Numbered from the stretch's first letter, positions 46,096 through 55,296 are shown. The stretch is DNA of 64,000 bases from Streptomyces lydicus (GCF_000717345.1 NZ_JNZA01000009.1:1-64000); one strand, 5' to 3'. The notes: generated by a model not told the origin, from the letters alone. Numbers and translations: made by a program.

Positions 46096-48021
46096 TCAGC
46101 CGTTCTTGATGCGGTTGGTCAGCTCGGTGACCTGGTTGTAGATCGAGCGCCGCTCGGCCATCAGCGCGCGGATCTTGCGGTCCGCGTGCATCACGGTCGT
46201 GTGGTCCCGCCCGCCGAACTGCGCGCCGATCTTCGGCAGCGAGAGATCGGTCAGCTCGCGGCACAGATACATGGCGATCTGCCGGGCGGTCACCAGCACC
46301 CGGCTGCGCGACGAGCCGCACAGATCGTCGATGGTCAGCCCGAAGTAGTCGGCGGTGGACGCCATGATCGCGGTGGCGGTGATCTCCGGTGCGGCGTCCT
46401 CACCCCCGGGGATCAGGTCCTTCAGCACGATCTCGGTCAGCCCCAGGTCCACCGGCTGCCGGTTGAGCGAGGCGAACGCGGTGACCCGGATGAGCGCGCC
46501 CTCCAGCTCGCGGATGTTCCGCGAGATCCGGGACGCGATGAACTCCAGCACCTCCGGGGGCGCGTTCAGCTGCTCCTGCACCGCCTTCTTGCGGAGGATC
46601 GCGATCCGGGTCTCCAGCTCGGGCGGCTGGACGTCGGTGATCAGGCCCCACTCGAAGCGGTTGCGGAGCCGGTCCTCCAGGGTGACCAGCTGCTTGGGTG
46701 GCCGGTCACTGGAGAGCACGATCTGCTTGTTGGCGTTGTGCAGCGTATTGAAGGTGTGGAAGAACTCCTCCTGCGTCGACTCCTTGCTCGCCAGGAACTG
46801 GATGTCGTCGACCAGCAGGATGTCCATGTCGCGGTAGCGCTTGCGGAACGCGTCCGCCTTGCCGTCGCGGATGGAGTTGATGAACTCGTTGGTGAACTCC
46901 TCCGAGCTCACGTACCGCACCCGGGTGCCCGGGTAGAGGCTGCGCGCGTAGTGCCCGATCGCGTGCAGCAGGTGGGTCTTGCCGAGGCCCGACTCCCCGT
47001 AGATGAACAGCGGGTTGTACGCCTTGGCGGGCGCCTCGGCGACGGCGACCGCAGCGGCGTGCGCGAAGCGGTTCGAGGCACCGATGACGAAGGTGTCGAA
47101 GAGGTACTTCGGGTTCAGCCGCGCGGTCGGCTCACCGGGGCCGGTCGCCGGCGCGGGCTGCGCGGCCAGCGGGCCGGGCGCACCGCTCGGCGCGGGAAGG
47201 GCGGCGCCGGGGCCGGAGCGGCCGTTGTGCCCGCCGGGCTGGTGGTCGGCCAGATCGCGACGCTGCTGGTCGTAGGGCGGGCGGCCGCCGTCGGAGTGCT
47301 GCGGCCGCCCGCCGCGGTCGTGGCCCTGGGCGCGGTAGTCGCCCTGCGGCTGCTGGTGCTGCGGCCGTGAGCCGTACGGCTCCCGCCACTGGTCCGCGGA
47401 GGTGTCGCGGTCGGGGAAGCCGCCGAGGTGCTGCTGTTGCCAGCCGTAGTCCTCGCGCGGGCCCGGGCCGCCGGCCATCGTGCCGGAGTGCTGCGGCCAG
47501 GAGCCGGGCTCGTGCCGGGGCTGCTGATAGTCGGGGTAGGCGGGCCGGACGCCGGGCAGGTCGTCGCCCTGGTGCCCATAGCCCTGCCGGGACTCCCGCC
47601 GCGGGTCGTAGTCGTACGCGTCGTGTTGCTGCGACGACTGGTGCGACTGCTGATGATGCGGGGGCTGCTGGCTCTGGTGCTGTGATGTCTGGTGCTGCTG
47701 CGGCGCCTGGTGCTGCTGCGCGGGCGCTGCCGGCGTCGCGGGCTCCTCGGAGGAGTCGTCGACGGTGATCGCGATCCGGATCGGGCGGCCGCACTCATGA
47801 CTGAGGGCCTCCCCGATCAGCGGTGCCAGCCGGCCCTCGAGCACGCCCTTGGCGAATTCATTGGGGACGGCGAGCAGCGCGGTGTCGGCGACCAGCGCCA
47901 GCGGCTGGGTGCGCTTGAGCCAGTCCTGGTCCTTGGGCTTGATGCCGTCGGCATCCGCACGCAGGAGATGGTCGAGCACGCGCGGCCACACTGCGGCAAG
48001 ATCGGCAGGTACATCAGCCAC
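46096..48021 (-). CDS. dnaA: Chromosomal replication initiator protein DnaA
   Basis: A 641-residue initiator. Domain I (1-100, [33 protein letters not shown]) is followed by an extremely long domain II (about 105-310), rich in Gln, His, Pro and Gly. That is characteristic of Streptomyces and about 170 residues longer than in most bacteria. Domain III has Walker A GESGLGKT (342-349), Walker B LLVDDIQF and the arginine-finger region around [10 protein letters not shown]. Domain IV holds the DNA-binding motif [16 protein letters not shown]. The upstream region has an exact DnaA box (48127-48135), consistent with autoregulation. oriC lies directly downstream. Confidence 0.98.
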   Translation of the reverse strand: MADVPADLAAVWPRVLDHLLRADADGIKPKDQDWLKRTQPLALVADTALLAVPNEFAKGVLEGRLAPLIGEALSHECGRPIRIAITVDDSSEEPATPAAPAQQHQAPQQHQTSQHQSQQPPHHQQSHQSSQQHDAYDYDPRRESRQGYGHQGDDLPGVRPAYPDYQQPRHEPGSWPQHSGTMAGGPGPREDYGWQQQHLGGFPDRDTSADQWREPYGSRPQHQQPQGDYRAQGHDRGGRPQHSDGGRPPYDQQRRDLADHQPGGHNGRSGPGAALPAPSGAPGPLAAQPAPATGPGEPTARLNPKYLFDTFVIGASNRFAHAAAVAVAEAPAKAYNPLFIYGESGLGKTHLLHAIGHYARSLYPGTRVRYVSSEEFTNEFINSIRDGKADAFRKRYRDMDILLVDDIQFLASKESTQEEFFHTFNTLHNANKQIVLSSDRPPKQLVTLEDRLRNRFEWGLITDVQPPELETRIAILRKKAVQEQLNAPPEVLEFIASRISRNIRELEGALIRVTAFASLNRQPVDLGLTEIVLKDLIPGGEDAAPEITATAIMASTADYFGLTIDDLCGSSRSRVLVTARQIAMYLCRELTDLSLPKIGAQFGGRDHTTVMHADRKIRALMAERRSIYNQVTELTNRIKNG

Positions 48022-48398
48022 AGGGCACGCTCTCTCACAGTCCCACGAATGTGTGATTCTCGGGACGGGCGGGAAGGAATCGGAGTTCAGCCACGGTAGT
48101 CAGGGCGGGCCTGGGGATTCAAGTTGTTGTCCACAGGCTGTGCATAGTGTGTCCTGACAAGGGTGCGCTCGTGGCTCCGAGAAGCCGGTTTGACCGGATG
48201 GCGTAGCCGCGCGTACCGTGACCAGGTCGAGTTGTCGATGGCTGCTGCCGCCTGCCTCCGATGGGCAAAGATCGCGCTCCGGTGATCGTGAAGCGGTGCA
48301 CTTAGGCGTTGCGAGTTACTCGTGGGCGCACGGTGACAGCCAACGACGCCCCACATCTGTCTCAACCATGAGACATCAAGCATTCCTGGAGCCCCCGA
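48022..48398. promoter_or_regulatory. dnaA-rpmH divergent regulatory region
   Basis: No gene is seen in these 377 bp. An exact DnaA box TTGTCCACA lies at 48127-48135, about 105 bp upstream of the dnaA start. It fits reported DnaA autoregulation in Streptomyces. For rpmH, TTGACC (48190-48195) and TACCGT (48214-48219) with an 18-bp spacer form a plausible rightward promoter. The dnaA promoter could not be pinned by -35/-10 matching. Confidence 0.7.
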
Positions 48399-48536
48399 GT
48401 GAGCAAGCGCACCTTCCAGCCGAACAACCGCCGCCGCGCGAAGACCCACGGCTTCCGTCTGCGCATGCGGACCCGTGCCGGCCGCGCGATCCTCGCGTCC
48501 CGCCGTGGCAAGGGTCGCGCCCGTCTGTCGGCCTGA
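48399..48536 (+). CDS. rpmH: 50S ribosomal protein L34
   Basis: A 45-residue, highly basic ribosomal protein. It starts [20 protein letters not shown] and ends GRARLSA, a textbook L34. The GTG start is at 48399 and the stop at 48534-48536. The upstream CTGGAG is its ribosome binding site. It is the first gene of the rpmH-rnpA-yidD-yidC-jag-rsmG run and lies 23 bp before rnpA. Confidence 0.97.
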   Translation: MSKRTFQPNNRRRAKTHGFRLRMRTRAGRAILASRRGKGRARLSA

Positions 48537-48559
48537 GCAGCCTGACCTAGGTCCATGAC

Positions 48560-49018
48560 GTGCTGCCTACCGAAAATCGGCTGAGGCGGCGCGAGGACTT
48601 TGCGACCGCGGTACGCCGGGGACGCAGGGCCGGGCGCCCGCTCCTTGTCGTTCATTGTCGTAGCGGTGCAACGGACCCGCACGCGTCGGGGGAATGCGTT
48701 CCCCCGACGCGTGCGGGTTTCGTCGTGAGCAAGGCCGTCGGCAACGCGGTTGTGCGCAACAGGGTCAAGCGAAGGCTCCGGCATCTCCTGCGCGAACGGC
48801 TGGACCGGCTGCCCGCCGGTAGCCTGGTTGTCGTACGGGCCCTGCCCGGCGCGGGTGACGCGGCTCATGACGAGCTGGCCCGCGACCTGGACGCCGCGTT
48901 GGCGCGGCTGCCGGGAGGGGTGCCGAGAGGCTGCAATCCCGCGGGGGCCGCAACCGACAGCGGCCGCGCCGCGGGCTCCCGGAACCCCGGCCGGGACCCG
49001 GGAGGGAGCGCACAGTGA
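48560..49018 (+). CDS. rnpA: Ribonuclease P protein component
   Basis: A 152-residue basic protein that aids RNase P RNA in tRNA 5' maturation. Visible are [22 protein letters not shown] and the RNR signature [19 protein letters not shown]. Most bacterial RnpA proteins are 115-125 residues. Here there is a Gly/Ala/Arg-rich C-terminal tail of about 30 residues (from about residue 118) and a short insertion [15 protein letters not shown] at about 40-54. The DNA of that insertion forms a 19-bp perfect hairpin (48676-48717). The stop overlaps the yidD GTG start. Confidence 0.93.
   Translation: MLPTENRLRRREDFATAVRRGRRAGRPLLVVHCRSGATDPHASGECVPPTRAGFVVSKAVGNAVVRNRVKRRLRHLLRERLDRLPAGSLVVVRALPGAGDAAHDELARDLDAALARLPGGVPRGCNPAGAATDSGRAAGSRNPGRDPGGSAQ
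48676..48717 (+). terminator. Long perfect hairpin inside rnpA (possible attenuator)
   Basis: Arms of 19 bp at 48676-48694 and 48699-48717 flank a TGCG loop. The stem is CCCGCACGCGTCGGGGGAA and its complement, followed by TTTCG. Structurally it looks like an intrinsic terminator but lies within an open reading frame, in a segment poorly conserved in protein terms. A regulatory role is inferred, not shown. Confidence 0.55.
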
Positions 49019-49332
49019 AGTACCCGCTGCTGCTTTTGATCAAGATCTATCAGTGGACCATCAGTCCCTTGCTGGGACCGGTCTGCAAGTACTACCCGTC
49101 GTGCTCGCACTATGGCTTCACGGCCATCGACCGGCACGGCGCGGTGAAAGGGACTGCGCTGACTGCCTGGCGCATCCTGCGCTGCAATCCGTGGTCGCTC
49201 GGTGGGGTCGACCACGTCCCTCCCCGGAAGCGTCCGGTTTGGCATCAGCGGCTGAGGAGCCGTTTGGGCGGGCCCACCGTCCCTGAGCCTGTCGCCCAGC
49301 CCGAGACTCAGCCCAACGCCCAAGGAGCCTGA
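49015..49332 (+). CDS. yidD: Membrane protein insertion efficiency factor YidD
   Basis: A 105-residue protein of the YidD (Haemolytic/UPF0161) family that assists YidC in membrane insertion. Conserved motifs are [27 protein letters not shown] and [17 protein letters not shown]. The tail of about 30 residues after that is Pro/Gln-rich. The GTG start at 49015 overlaps the rnpA stop (GTGA), and yidC starts 3 bp after its stop. Confidence 0.95.
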   Translation: MKYPLLLLIKIYQWTISPLLGPVCKYYPSCSHYGFTAIDRHGAVKGTALTAWRILRCNPWSLGGVDHVPPRKRPVWHQRLRSRLGGPTVPEPVAQPETQPNAQGA

Positions 49333-49335
49333 TTC

Positions 49336-50493
49336 GTGGACACGATCCTCGGTCCCCTCTATACCGCTGTTTCCTGGATCATCGTCCAGTTCCACTCGTT
49401 CTACAGCTTGATCTTCAACCCGAACAGTGGCGCGGCGTGGGGTCTGTCCATCGTCTCGCTGGTGGTGCTGATCCGTATCTGCCTGATCCCGCTCTTCGTG
49501 AAGCAGATCAAGTCGACGCGGAACATGCAGGCGCTCCAGCCGAAGATGAAGGCGATCCAGGAGCGCTACAAGAGCGACAAGCAGCGCCAGTCCGAAGAGA
49601 TGATGAAGCTCTACAAGGAGACGGGTACCAACCCGCTCTCGAGCTGTCTCCCGATTCTGGCCCAGTCGCCGTTCTTCATCTCGCTGTACCAGGTCCTCAG
49701 CCACATCGCGCAGGGCAAAACGGTCGGCGTCATCGACGAGACGCTGCTGCAGAGCGCGCAGAAGGCGCACATCTTCGGCGCGCCGCTGGCCGCGAAGTTC
49801 ATGGACAGCGCGGCGAAGATCGAGAGCCTCGGCGCCTCGGTCACCAACGTCCGCGTGGTCACGATCATCATGATCGTCCTGATGTCGGCGTCGCAGTTCT
49901 ACACGCAGCGCCAGCTGATGACCAAGAACGTCGACCTCACGGTGAAGACGCCGTTCATGCAGCAGCAGAAGATGCTGATGTACGTCTTCCCGCTCATGTT
50001 CGCCGTCTTCGGCATCAACTTCCCCGTCGGTGTTCTCGTCTACTGGCTGACCACCAACGTGTGGACCATGGGCCAGCAGATGTTCGTCATCCGTCGTAAC
50101 CCGACCCCGGGCAGCAAGGCATTCGCGGAGCGCCAGGAGCGGCTGCGGGCCGCGGGCAAGCTCGTCGAGGACCCGGCCGTCGTCGAGGCGAAGCAGGCCG
50201 CCGAGGAGGCGCGCCAGAACCGCCAGCAGCCCAAGCGTCAGACCAAGGCCAAGCGGCAGACCGGCGGTGCCCCGGCGGCCGGCGGTGCGCAGAACCGTAC
50301 GCGTGCCGGATCGTCGGCACACGACACGGACGCCGACTCGGCGGGCTCCGGCCAGGGCGGCACGAAGAAGCAGTCGCTGGAGAAGAAGGACGCGCAGGAG
50401 GGCAAGGGGAAGGGCGGCGCCTCCGGGTCCCGTACCGCCAAGTCCGGACAGCGCAAGGGCCAGCAGCGTCCCAAGCACCCGTCGAAGAAGTAA
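49336..50493 (+). CDS. yidC: Membrane protein insertase YidC
   Basis: A 385-residue YidC/Oxa1-type insertase. A first helix near residues 8-28 is followed by the conserved core with five helices (about 30-265) and motifs [46 protein letters not shown] and [32 protein letters not shown]. The C-terminal 100 residues are a Lys/Arg/Gln-rich cytoplasmic tail of ribosome-binding type ([15 protein letters not shown]). The GTG start is at 49336. It is coupled to yidD and followed by jag. Confidence 0.96.
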   Translation: MDTILGPLYTAVSWIIVQFHSFYSLIFNPNSGAAWGLSIVSLVVLIRICLIPLFVKQIKSTRNMQALQPKMKAIQERYKSDKQRQSEEMMKLYKETGTNPLSSCLPILAQSPFFISLYQVLSHIAQGKTVGVIDETLLQSAQKAHIFGAPLAAKFMDSAAKIESLGASVTNVRVVTIIMIVLMSASQFYTQRQLMTKNVDLTVKTPFMQQQKMLMYVFPLMFAVFGINFPVGVLVYWLTTNVWTMGQQMFVIRRNPTPGSKAFAERQERLRAAGKLVEDPAVVEAKQAAEEARQNRQQPKRQTKAKRQTGGAPAAGGAQNRTRAGSSAHDTDADSAGSGQGGTKKQSLEKKDAQEGKGKGGASGSRTAKSGQRKGQQRPKHPSKK

Positions 50494-50507
50494 GAAGGAG
50501 TCCTTTC

Positions 50508-51014
50508 GTGACGGACACGACCCCTGCCGCCGAGGGCACCGACACCCTGACCCGCCTGGAGCAGGAAGGCGAGATCGCGGCCGACTACCTCGAGGGTCTG
50601 CTGGACATCGCCGACCTCGACGGTGACATCGACATGGACGTCGAGGCCGACCGCGCCGCCGTGTCGATCATCAGCGACTCGACCAGCCGCGATCTGCAGA
50701 AGCTGGTGGGCCGCGACGGTGAGGTGCTGGAGGCGCTGCAGGAGCTGACCCGGCTGGCCGTGCACCGGGAGACCGGTGACCGCAGCCGTCTGATGCTGGA
50801 CATCGCCGGCTTCCGGGCGCGTAAGCGCGAGCAGCTCACGGAGATCGGTGCCAAGGCGGCCGAGGAGGCCAAGGGCACCGGCCAGCCGGTGAAGCTCGAT
50901 CCGATGACGCCGTTCGAGCGCAAGGTCGTCCATGACGCGGTGGCGGCCGCCGGCCTGCGGAGCGAGTCCGAGGGTGAGGAGCCGCAGCGTCGCGTGGTCG
51001 TCCTCCCGGCCTGA
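50508..51014 (+). CDS. jag: Jag/KhpB-type KH-R3H RNA-binding protein
   Basis: A 168-residue protein. A KH domain at about 45-105 has LVGRDGEVLEALQELTRLAV. An R3H domain at about 110-165 has FRARKREQL and MTPFERKVVHDAVAAAGLRSESEGEEPQRRVVVLP. It lacks the separate N-terminal Jag domain of Bacillus. KhpB-like proteins bind RNA and affect cell division and envelope stability in Gram-positives. The GTG start at 50508 follows AAGGAG. A hairpin at 51037-51068 separates it from rsmG. Confidence 0.94.
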   Translation: MTDTTPAAEGTDTLTRLEQEGEIAADYLEGLLDIADLDGDIDMDVEADRAAVSIISDSTSRDLQKLVGRDGEVLEALQELTRLAVHRETGDRSRLMLDIAGFRARKREQLTEIGAKAAEEAKGTGQPVKLDPMTPFERKVVHDAVAAAGLRSESEGEEPQRRVVVLPA

Positions 51015-51036
51015 TCGCACGGCGTTCCCGTTTTTC

Positions 51037-51068
51037 TTTGGCCCCGTCTGCTCGCAGGCGGGGCCAAA
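51037..51068. terminator. Hairpin between jag and rsmG
   Basis: Arms TTTGGCCCCGTCTG and CAGGCGGGGCCAAA (one wobble pair) form a 14-bp stem with a CTCG loop. It is preceded by a TTTTTC run and followed by AAAAG, so it fits an intrinsic terminator best on the minus strand. On the plus strand it could act as a processing or attenuation site. Confidence 0.6.
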
Positions 51069-51152
51069 AGTTGTCAGCGTTCTGTGTTATCCCGGGTGGT
51101 CAAGGCCCGGGGATCCCGGCAGGAAAAGCAGTCCAGAGGAAGGGCGGTTCCC

Positions 51153-51878
51153 GTGACGGAGGAAGCAGCGGAGCTCCCTCCCGCGCCGAAGGCGGCGCAG
51201 GAGGTATTCGGCGAGCGCTTTCCGGAGGCCGTGCGGTACGGCGAACTGCTCGCCGACGCGGGGGTGAGGCGAGGGCTGATCGGCCCGCGTGAGGTCCCGC
51301 GGCTGTGGGAGCGGCACCTGCTGAACTGTGCGGTGCTCTCCGAGGTGGTGCCCGAGGGCGTCTCGGTGTGCGACGTGGGTTCGGGGGCCGGGCTGCCCGG
51401 TATCCCGCTGGCGCTGGTACGGCCGGACCTCAAGATCACGCTGCTGGAGCCGCTGCTGCGGCGGACGACCTTCCTGCAGGAGGTCGTCGAGCTGCTCGGA
51501 CTCGACCATGTGACGGTCGTCCGGGGCCGGGCCGAAGAGGTCATGGGCAAGCTTCCGCAGGTGCATGTGGTGACCGCCCGCGCCGTCGCTCCACTCGACC
51601 GACTGGCCGGCTGGGGTGTTCCGCTGCTGCGTCCGTACGGCGAGATGCTGGCGCTCAAGGGTGATGCGGCGGAGGAGGAGCTCAAGGGCGCCCGGGCGGC
51701 GCTGAGCAAGCTCGGCGTGGTCGAGACCTCGGTGGTGCATGTGGGCGAGGGCATCGTGGATCCGCCGTCGACCGTGGTGCGGGTCGAGGTGGGGGAGAGC
51801 CCGGGCGGCGTGCGCTTCGCGGCCAAGCGGGCGAAGGCGGCGCGTGTCAGCCGGGTATCGAGGGGCCGCCGGCGTTGA
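51153..51878 (+). CDS. rsmG: 16S rRNA (guanine(527)-N7)-methyltransferase RsmG
   Basis: A 241-residue SAM-dependent methyltransferase (GidB) modifying 16S rRNA near the streptomycin site. The SAM-binding motif is VCDVGSGAGLPGIPLALVRPD. Other family segments are ERHLLNCAV and RAVAPLDRLAGWGVPLLRPYGEMLALKG. Loss of rsmG is known to give low-level streptomycin resistance and affects antibiotic production in Streptomyces. The GTG at 51153 follows GAGGAAGGG. The frame upstream is open but unlikely to be coding. The C-terminus is Arg/Ala-rich. Confidence 0.95.
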   Translation: MTEEAAELPPAPKAAQEVFGERFPEAVRYGELLADAGVRRGLIGPREVPRLWERHLLNCAVLSEVVPEGVSVCDVGSGAGLPGIPLALVRPDLKITLLEPLLRRTTFLQEVVELLGLDHVTVVRGRAEEVMGKLPQVHVVTARAVAPLDRLAGWGVPLLRPYGEMLALKGDAAEEELKGARAALSKLGVVETSVVHVGEGIVDPPSTVVRVEVGESPGGVRFAAKRAKAARVSRVSRGRRR

Positions 51879-52179
51879 TTGCTCCCTGCCGGAGCAAGCC
51901 CGGCAGGGAGCGTTGGAATCTTCCCTTCCTCGAAAAGAGGCAGAGGAAATTCCGTAAATGCCATCAAAACGGCACAAGACGGAGTGTCGCGGCCCATTCG
52001 GGCTCGGCGCTGGCATCGTGTTTCACGTGAAACGTCGTTCTCTGCTGCAAGGGATCATCGACCGTGGTCGTGCGGCCGCCGCGCCGCGCGACCGTAAGCC
52101 CACAAGGGTCACGGAAGTATCCACAGATGTGGATTCGTCCACAGGAGAACGGACCTCACTGGTTCACGACGCCGAAAGC
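51879..52179. promoter_or_regulatory. parAB upstream region with parS and DnaA-like boxes
   Basis: A perfect parS is at 52020-52033. Three DnaA-box-like words crowd 52117-52143: GTATCCACA (52117-52125), TGTGGATTC (52128-52136) and TCGTCCACA (52135-52143). The first two form the palindrome ATCCACA-GA-TGTGGAT. A strong AGAGGAA site precedes an in-frame ATG at 51958, so the parA frame could begin there. However, third-position GC is low across 51958-52200, which is unlike coding DNA in this genome, so it is treated as regulatory. Confidence 0.6.
52020..52033. other. parS site upstream of parA
   Basis: A perfect GTTTCACGTGAAAC, 160 bp before the assigned parA start and about 6.4 kb from the centre of oriC. 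If translation began at 51958 it would encode VFHVKR. Confidence 0.95.
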
Positions 52180-53250
52180 ATGGCAGGCTCTGAACATTGC
52201 GAGCCTGATGTCGAGGAGAGTGAATCCTTGCGGTCCGACGCCAACATCGCGGGACCGATGACCGATCCGGTCCCCGGTCCCCGTAGCGAGTCGTTCGGGG
52301 ACGACGTTTCACGTGAAACGCCGCCCCCGATGGACGACACCCCGATCGGTCGTGCAGCTCAGCTGGCGGTGGAGGCATTTGGCCGCGCAGGTGAGGGGCT
52401 TCCCCGGCCTGAACAGACCCGGGTGATGGTGGTGGCCAACCAGAAGGGCGGGGTCGGTAAGACGACGACCACCGTGAACCTGGCGGCCTCGCTGGCCCTG
52501 CACGGGGCACGGGTTCTGGTGATTGACCTCGACCCTCAGGGCAACGCATCGACGGCCTTGGGTATCGACCACCATGCCGAAGTGCCGTCGATCTATGACG
52601 TCCTGGTGGACAGCAGGCCACTCTCCGACGTGGTGCAGCCGGTCGTGGACGTGGAGGGGCTGTTCTGTGCGCCCGCCACGATCGACCTGGCAGGCGCCGA
52701 GATCGAGCTGGTCTCGCTGGTGGCACGCGAGAGCCGGCTGGACCGGGCCATCAAGGCGTACGAACAGCCGCTGGACTACATCTTCATCGACTGCCCGCCC
52801 TCGCTGGGCCTGCTGACCGTCAATGCGTTGGTCGCGGGAGCCGAGGTGCTGATCCCCATCCAGTGCGAGTACTACGCACTTGAGGGACTGGGCCAGCTGC
52901 TCCGGAACGTGGATCTGGTGCGTGGGCATCTCAACCCCAAGCTCCATGTCTCGACGATCCTGCTCACCATGTACGACGGGCGTACCCGGCTGGCCTCCCA
53001 GGTCGCCGACGAGGTCCGCAGTCACTTCGGGCACGAGGTACTCCGTACGAGCATTCCGCGTTCGGTGCGCATTTCCGAGGCACCCAGCTATGGGCAGACA
53101 GTGCTCACCTATGACCCGGGATCAAGCGGCTCGCTCTCCTATCTCGAGGCGGCCCGAGAGATCGCGTTGCGTGGAGTTCCGCAAACCGGGGGCCAGGGCC
53201 TCAGCGTCAACTATGAAGCACAGCACAGCATCTCGGAGGGGAATCAGTGA
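52180..53250 (+). CDS. parA: Chromosome partitioning ATPase ParA
   Basis: A 356-residue ParA/Soj ATPase that positions ParB-bound origins, notably in aerial hyphae during sporulation. The deviant Walker A is KGGVGKTTT (about 89-97), followed by [11 protein letters not shown] and FIDCPPSLG. The start is ambiguous. The ATG at 52180 gives an N-terminus ([19 protein letters not shown]) of the usual Streptomyces type. A TTG at 52228 has a better site (GAGGAG, 9-bp spacing), and an ATG at 51958 is also open. Residues near 43-48 read DVSRET because of a parS site. The end overlaps the parB start (GTGA). Confidence 0.93.
   Translation: MAGSEHCEPDVEESESLRSDANIAGPMTDPVPGPRSESFGDDVSRETPPPMDDTPIGRAAQLAVEAFGRAGEGLPRPEQTRVMVVANQKGGVGKTTTTVNLAASLALHGARVLVIDLDPQGNASTALGIDHHAEVPSIYDVLVDSRPLSDVVQPVVDVEGLFCAPATIDLAGAEIELVSLVARESRLDRAIKAYEQPLDYIFIDCPPSLGLLTVNALVAGAEVLIPIQCEYYALEGLGQLLRNVDLVRGHLNPKLHVSTILLTMYDGRTRLASQVADEVRSHFGHEVLRTSIPRSVRISEAPSYGQTVLTYDPGSSGSLSYLEAAREIALRGVPQTGGQGLSVNYEAQHSISEGNQ
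52306..52319. other. parS site within the 5' part of parA
   Basis: A perfect GTTTCACGTGAAAC encoding VSRET in the disordered N-terminal region of ParA. Confidence 0.95.
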
Positions 53251-54344
53251 GCGAACGACGTAGAGGGCTGGGCCGTGGGCTCGGTGCGCTGATCCCCGCG
53301 GCGCCGCAGAGCACGGACCATGGACCTTCGGTGGGACAGGGGGCGACCTCACCGTCGTCCGTACCCGTCTTGGCCCCGGAACGCGGAGTGGCGGCCGCCA
53401 AGGTGACGTCGCTGCCGGGATACGGTGTTTCACGTGAAACGGAAGCCGCGGCCGGGGACGGGGCATCGGCAGCGGCTCTGACGCAGGTGGCCGGTGCACA
53501 CTTCGCCGAGGTGCCGCTGGAGGCCATCAAGCCGAACCCGCGCCAGCCGCGCACCGTCTTCGACGAGGACGCCCTTGCCGAGTTGGTCACCTCCATCAAG
53601 GAGGTGGGCCTGCTCCAGCCGGTGGTGGTCCGTCAGACGGGCCCGGAGGCTTACGAGCTCATCATGGGCGAGCGCCGCTGGCGGGCGTCCCGTGAAGCGG
53701 GGCTGGAGAAGATCCCCGCCATCGTCCGGGAAACCGAGGACGAGAAGCTGCTTCTCGACGCGCTCCTGGAGAACCTCCACCGAGCACAGCTCAACCCGCT
53801 GGAAGAGGCTGCCGCCTACGACCAGTTGCTGAAGGACTTCAAGTGCACGCATGACGAGCTGGCGGACCGGATCGGCCGTTCGCGGCCGCAGGTCTCCAAC
53901 ACGCTGCGTCTGCTGAATCTCTCGCCCTCGGTGCAGAACCGCCTCGCGGCAGGGGTGCTCTCCGCGGGCCACGCCCGTGCACTGCTCTCCGTGGAGGACT
54001 CCGAGGAGCAGGACCACCTGGCACGCCGCATCGTGGCGGAGGGACTGTCGGTGCGCACGGTCGAGGAGATCGTGAAGCTGATGGCCTCGGAGCCCAAGAG
54101 CTCGAGCAAGGCCAAGGGGCCCCGCGCGGGCGCCCGGGTCTCTCCCGCGCTGACCGGACTTGCCTCTCGGCTGTCCGATCGCTTCGAGACCCGGGTGAAG
54201 GTCGACCTGGGGCAGAAGAAGGGAAAGATCGTGGTCGAGTTCGCCTCGATGGACGATCTGGAGCGGATCCTCGGCACGCTGGCCCCCGGTGAGGGGCCCG
54301 TCCTGGGGCAGACGCTGGCCGACGAGAAGAACGCAGACGAGTGA
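53247..54344 (+). CDS. parB: Chromosome partitioning protein ParB
   Basis: A 365-residue CTP-dependent DNA clamp that loads at parS. The N-terminal tail begins [17 protein letters not shown], the region that contacts ParA. The CTPase/ParB-N domain (about 90-185) includes [15 protein letters not shown] and [12 protein letters not shown]. The HTH that reads parS is at about 205-235 ([23 protein letters not shown]). The C-terminal dimerisation domain ends near 355. It is coupled to parA by GTGA. A parS site lies inside the gene at 53427-53440, and a strong terminator follows at 54364-54407. Confidence 0.97.
   Translation: MSERRRGLGRGLGALIPAAPQSTDHGPSVGQGATSPSSVPVLAPERGVAAAKVTSLPGYGVSRETEAAAGDGASAAALTQVAGAHFAEVPLEAIKPNPRQPRTVFDEDALAELVTSIKEVGLLQPVVVRQTGPEAYELIMGERRWRASREAGLEKIPAIVRETEDEKLLLDALLENLHRAQLNPLEEAAAYDQLLKDFKCTHDELADRIGRSRPQVSNTLRLLNLSPSVQNRLAAGVLSAGHARALLSVEDSEEQDHLARRIVAEGLSVRTVEEIVKLMASEPKSSSKAKGPRAGARVSPALTGLASRLSDRFETRVKVDLGQKKGKIVVEFASMDDLERILGTLAPGEGPVLGQTLADEKNADE
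53427..53440. other. parS site within parB
   Basis: A perfect GTTTCACGTGAAAC encoding VSRET in the linker before the ParB-N domain. ParB bound here would sit on its own gene. Confidence 0.95.
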
Positions 54345-54363
54345 GCTGACGGCGCCGGCTTCA

Positions 54364-54407
54364 GGGCGGGCCGTGTTCCGGAGTCCATACCGGAACACGG
54401 CCCGCCC
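54364..54407 (+). terminator. Terminator of the parAB operon
   Basis: Arms GGGCGGGCCGTGTTCCGG (54364-54381) and CCGGAACACGGCCCGCCC (54390-54407) form a perfect 18-bp stem with an 8-base loop, followed by TTTGC. It lies 20 bp past the parB stop. Confidence 0.93.
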
Positions 54408-54506
54408 TTTGCTCTCTAGCGGTACCCGTGCCCGTAAAGGGTGGATACGATGCGTTCGGGTATGGCACGCATCCACGTGGAGACACCTCACACCGAGGAG
54501 AGGGCC

Positions 54507-54764
54507 ATGCAATCGGTGAGCCGCATCGGACTGCTGGCGGCGGGGTTCGGCCTCGCGGCCGTCGGAGGATTCGTCGGTGGTCTGCTCAGGGAGCAGACGG
54601 CGCTGGCGGGGTTCCGTGGTGTGGCAGGCGAGAGAAGTGAGGACCTGGTTCCATGGGCCGTCGGCTCGTACCGCTCACGCTGGACAACCTTCCGGATCTC
54701 CCCAAGCGCTGCCGCTCCTGCGTCTTCTGGGAGCTCGACCCCGTCAGCGGCGAGGCCGCAGTAA
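54507..54764 (+). CDS. Doubtful small open reading frame upstream of the GNAT gene
   Basis: An ATG at 54507 with a strong GAGGAGAGG site opens an 85-codon frame. The product begins MQSVSRIGLLAAGFGLAAVGGFVGGLLREQ, one clear hydrophobic helix. However, the last 37 codons overlap the acetyltransferase gene in another frame and look like random Ser/Ala/Arg coding. It could be a short membrane peptide, a leader that couples translation to the acetyltransferase, or nothing. There is no family assignment. Confidence 0.3.
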   Translation: MQSVSRIGLLAAGFGLAAVGGFVGGLLREQTALAGFRGVAGERSEDLVPWAVGSYRSRWTTFRISPSAAAPASSGSSTPSAARPQ

Positions 54765-55270
54765 AAGCGGGGCGGCCCGAACTGGAGAAGGAAGCCTGGA
54801 TCTCGGCGGTACTTCTGGAGTGGGGGTCCTGCGGGCGGGTCGTCTATGTCGACGAGGTGCCGGTGGGCTTCGTGATGTACGCCCCGCCGGCCTATGTGCC
54901 GCGCTCCACAGCCTTTCCCACCAGTCCGGTGTCCGCGGATGCGGTGCAGCTGCTGACCGCATGGTTGATTCCCGGATACCAGGGGCAGGGGCTGGGCCGG
55001 GTGATGGTCCAGACGGTCGCCAAGGACCTCATCCAGCGGGGCTTCAAGGCCATCGAGGCATTCGGTGATGCCCGCTGGACCGAGCCGGCGTGCGTGCTGC
55101 CGGCGGATCATCTCCTCGCGGTGGGCTTCAAGACCGTACGGCCCCACCCGCGCTTTCCGCGCCTGCGCCTGGAGTTGCGGACCACGATGTCCTGGAAGGA
55201 AGACGTCGAGCTGGCGTTGGACCGTCTGCTGGGAGCCGTCCAGAAGGAGCCCGCGCTGCGGCCGCTGTGA
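54653..55270 (+). CDS. GNAT family N-acetyltransferase
   Basis: A 205-residue acetyl-CoA-dependent acetyltransferase. The acetyl-CoA pocket is at about 110-130 (LIPGYQGQGLGRVMVQTVAKDL), with the Q/RxxGxG-type motif as QGQGLG. A notable N-terminal RCRSCVFWELDP has a CxxC, so a metal site is possible. The substrate is unknown. The ATG at 54653 follows GTGAGG. The gene sits between parB and the thioredoxin genes, as in other Streptomyces, and ends near a parS-flanked terminator shared with trxA. Confidence 0.88.
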   Translation: MGRRLVPLTLDNLPDLPKRCRSCVFWELDPVSGEAAVKAGRPELEKEAWISAVLLEWGSCGRVVYVDEVPVGFVMYAPPAYVPRSTAFPTSPVSADAVQLLTAWLIPGYQGQGLGRVMVQTVAKDLIQRGFKAIEAFGDARWTEPACVLPADHLLAVGFKTVRPHPRFPRLRLELRTTMSWKEDVELALDRLLGAVQKEPALRPL

Positions 55271-55278
55271 GGCAGACC

Positions 55279-55292
55279 GTTTCACGTGAAAC
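55279..55292. other. parS site (left of shared terminator)
   Basis: A perfect GTTTCACGTGAAAC just after the acetyltransferase stop, 35 bp from the next parS. Confidence 0.95.
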
Positions 55293-55296
55293 ATGC

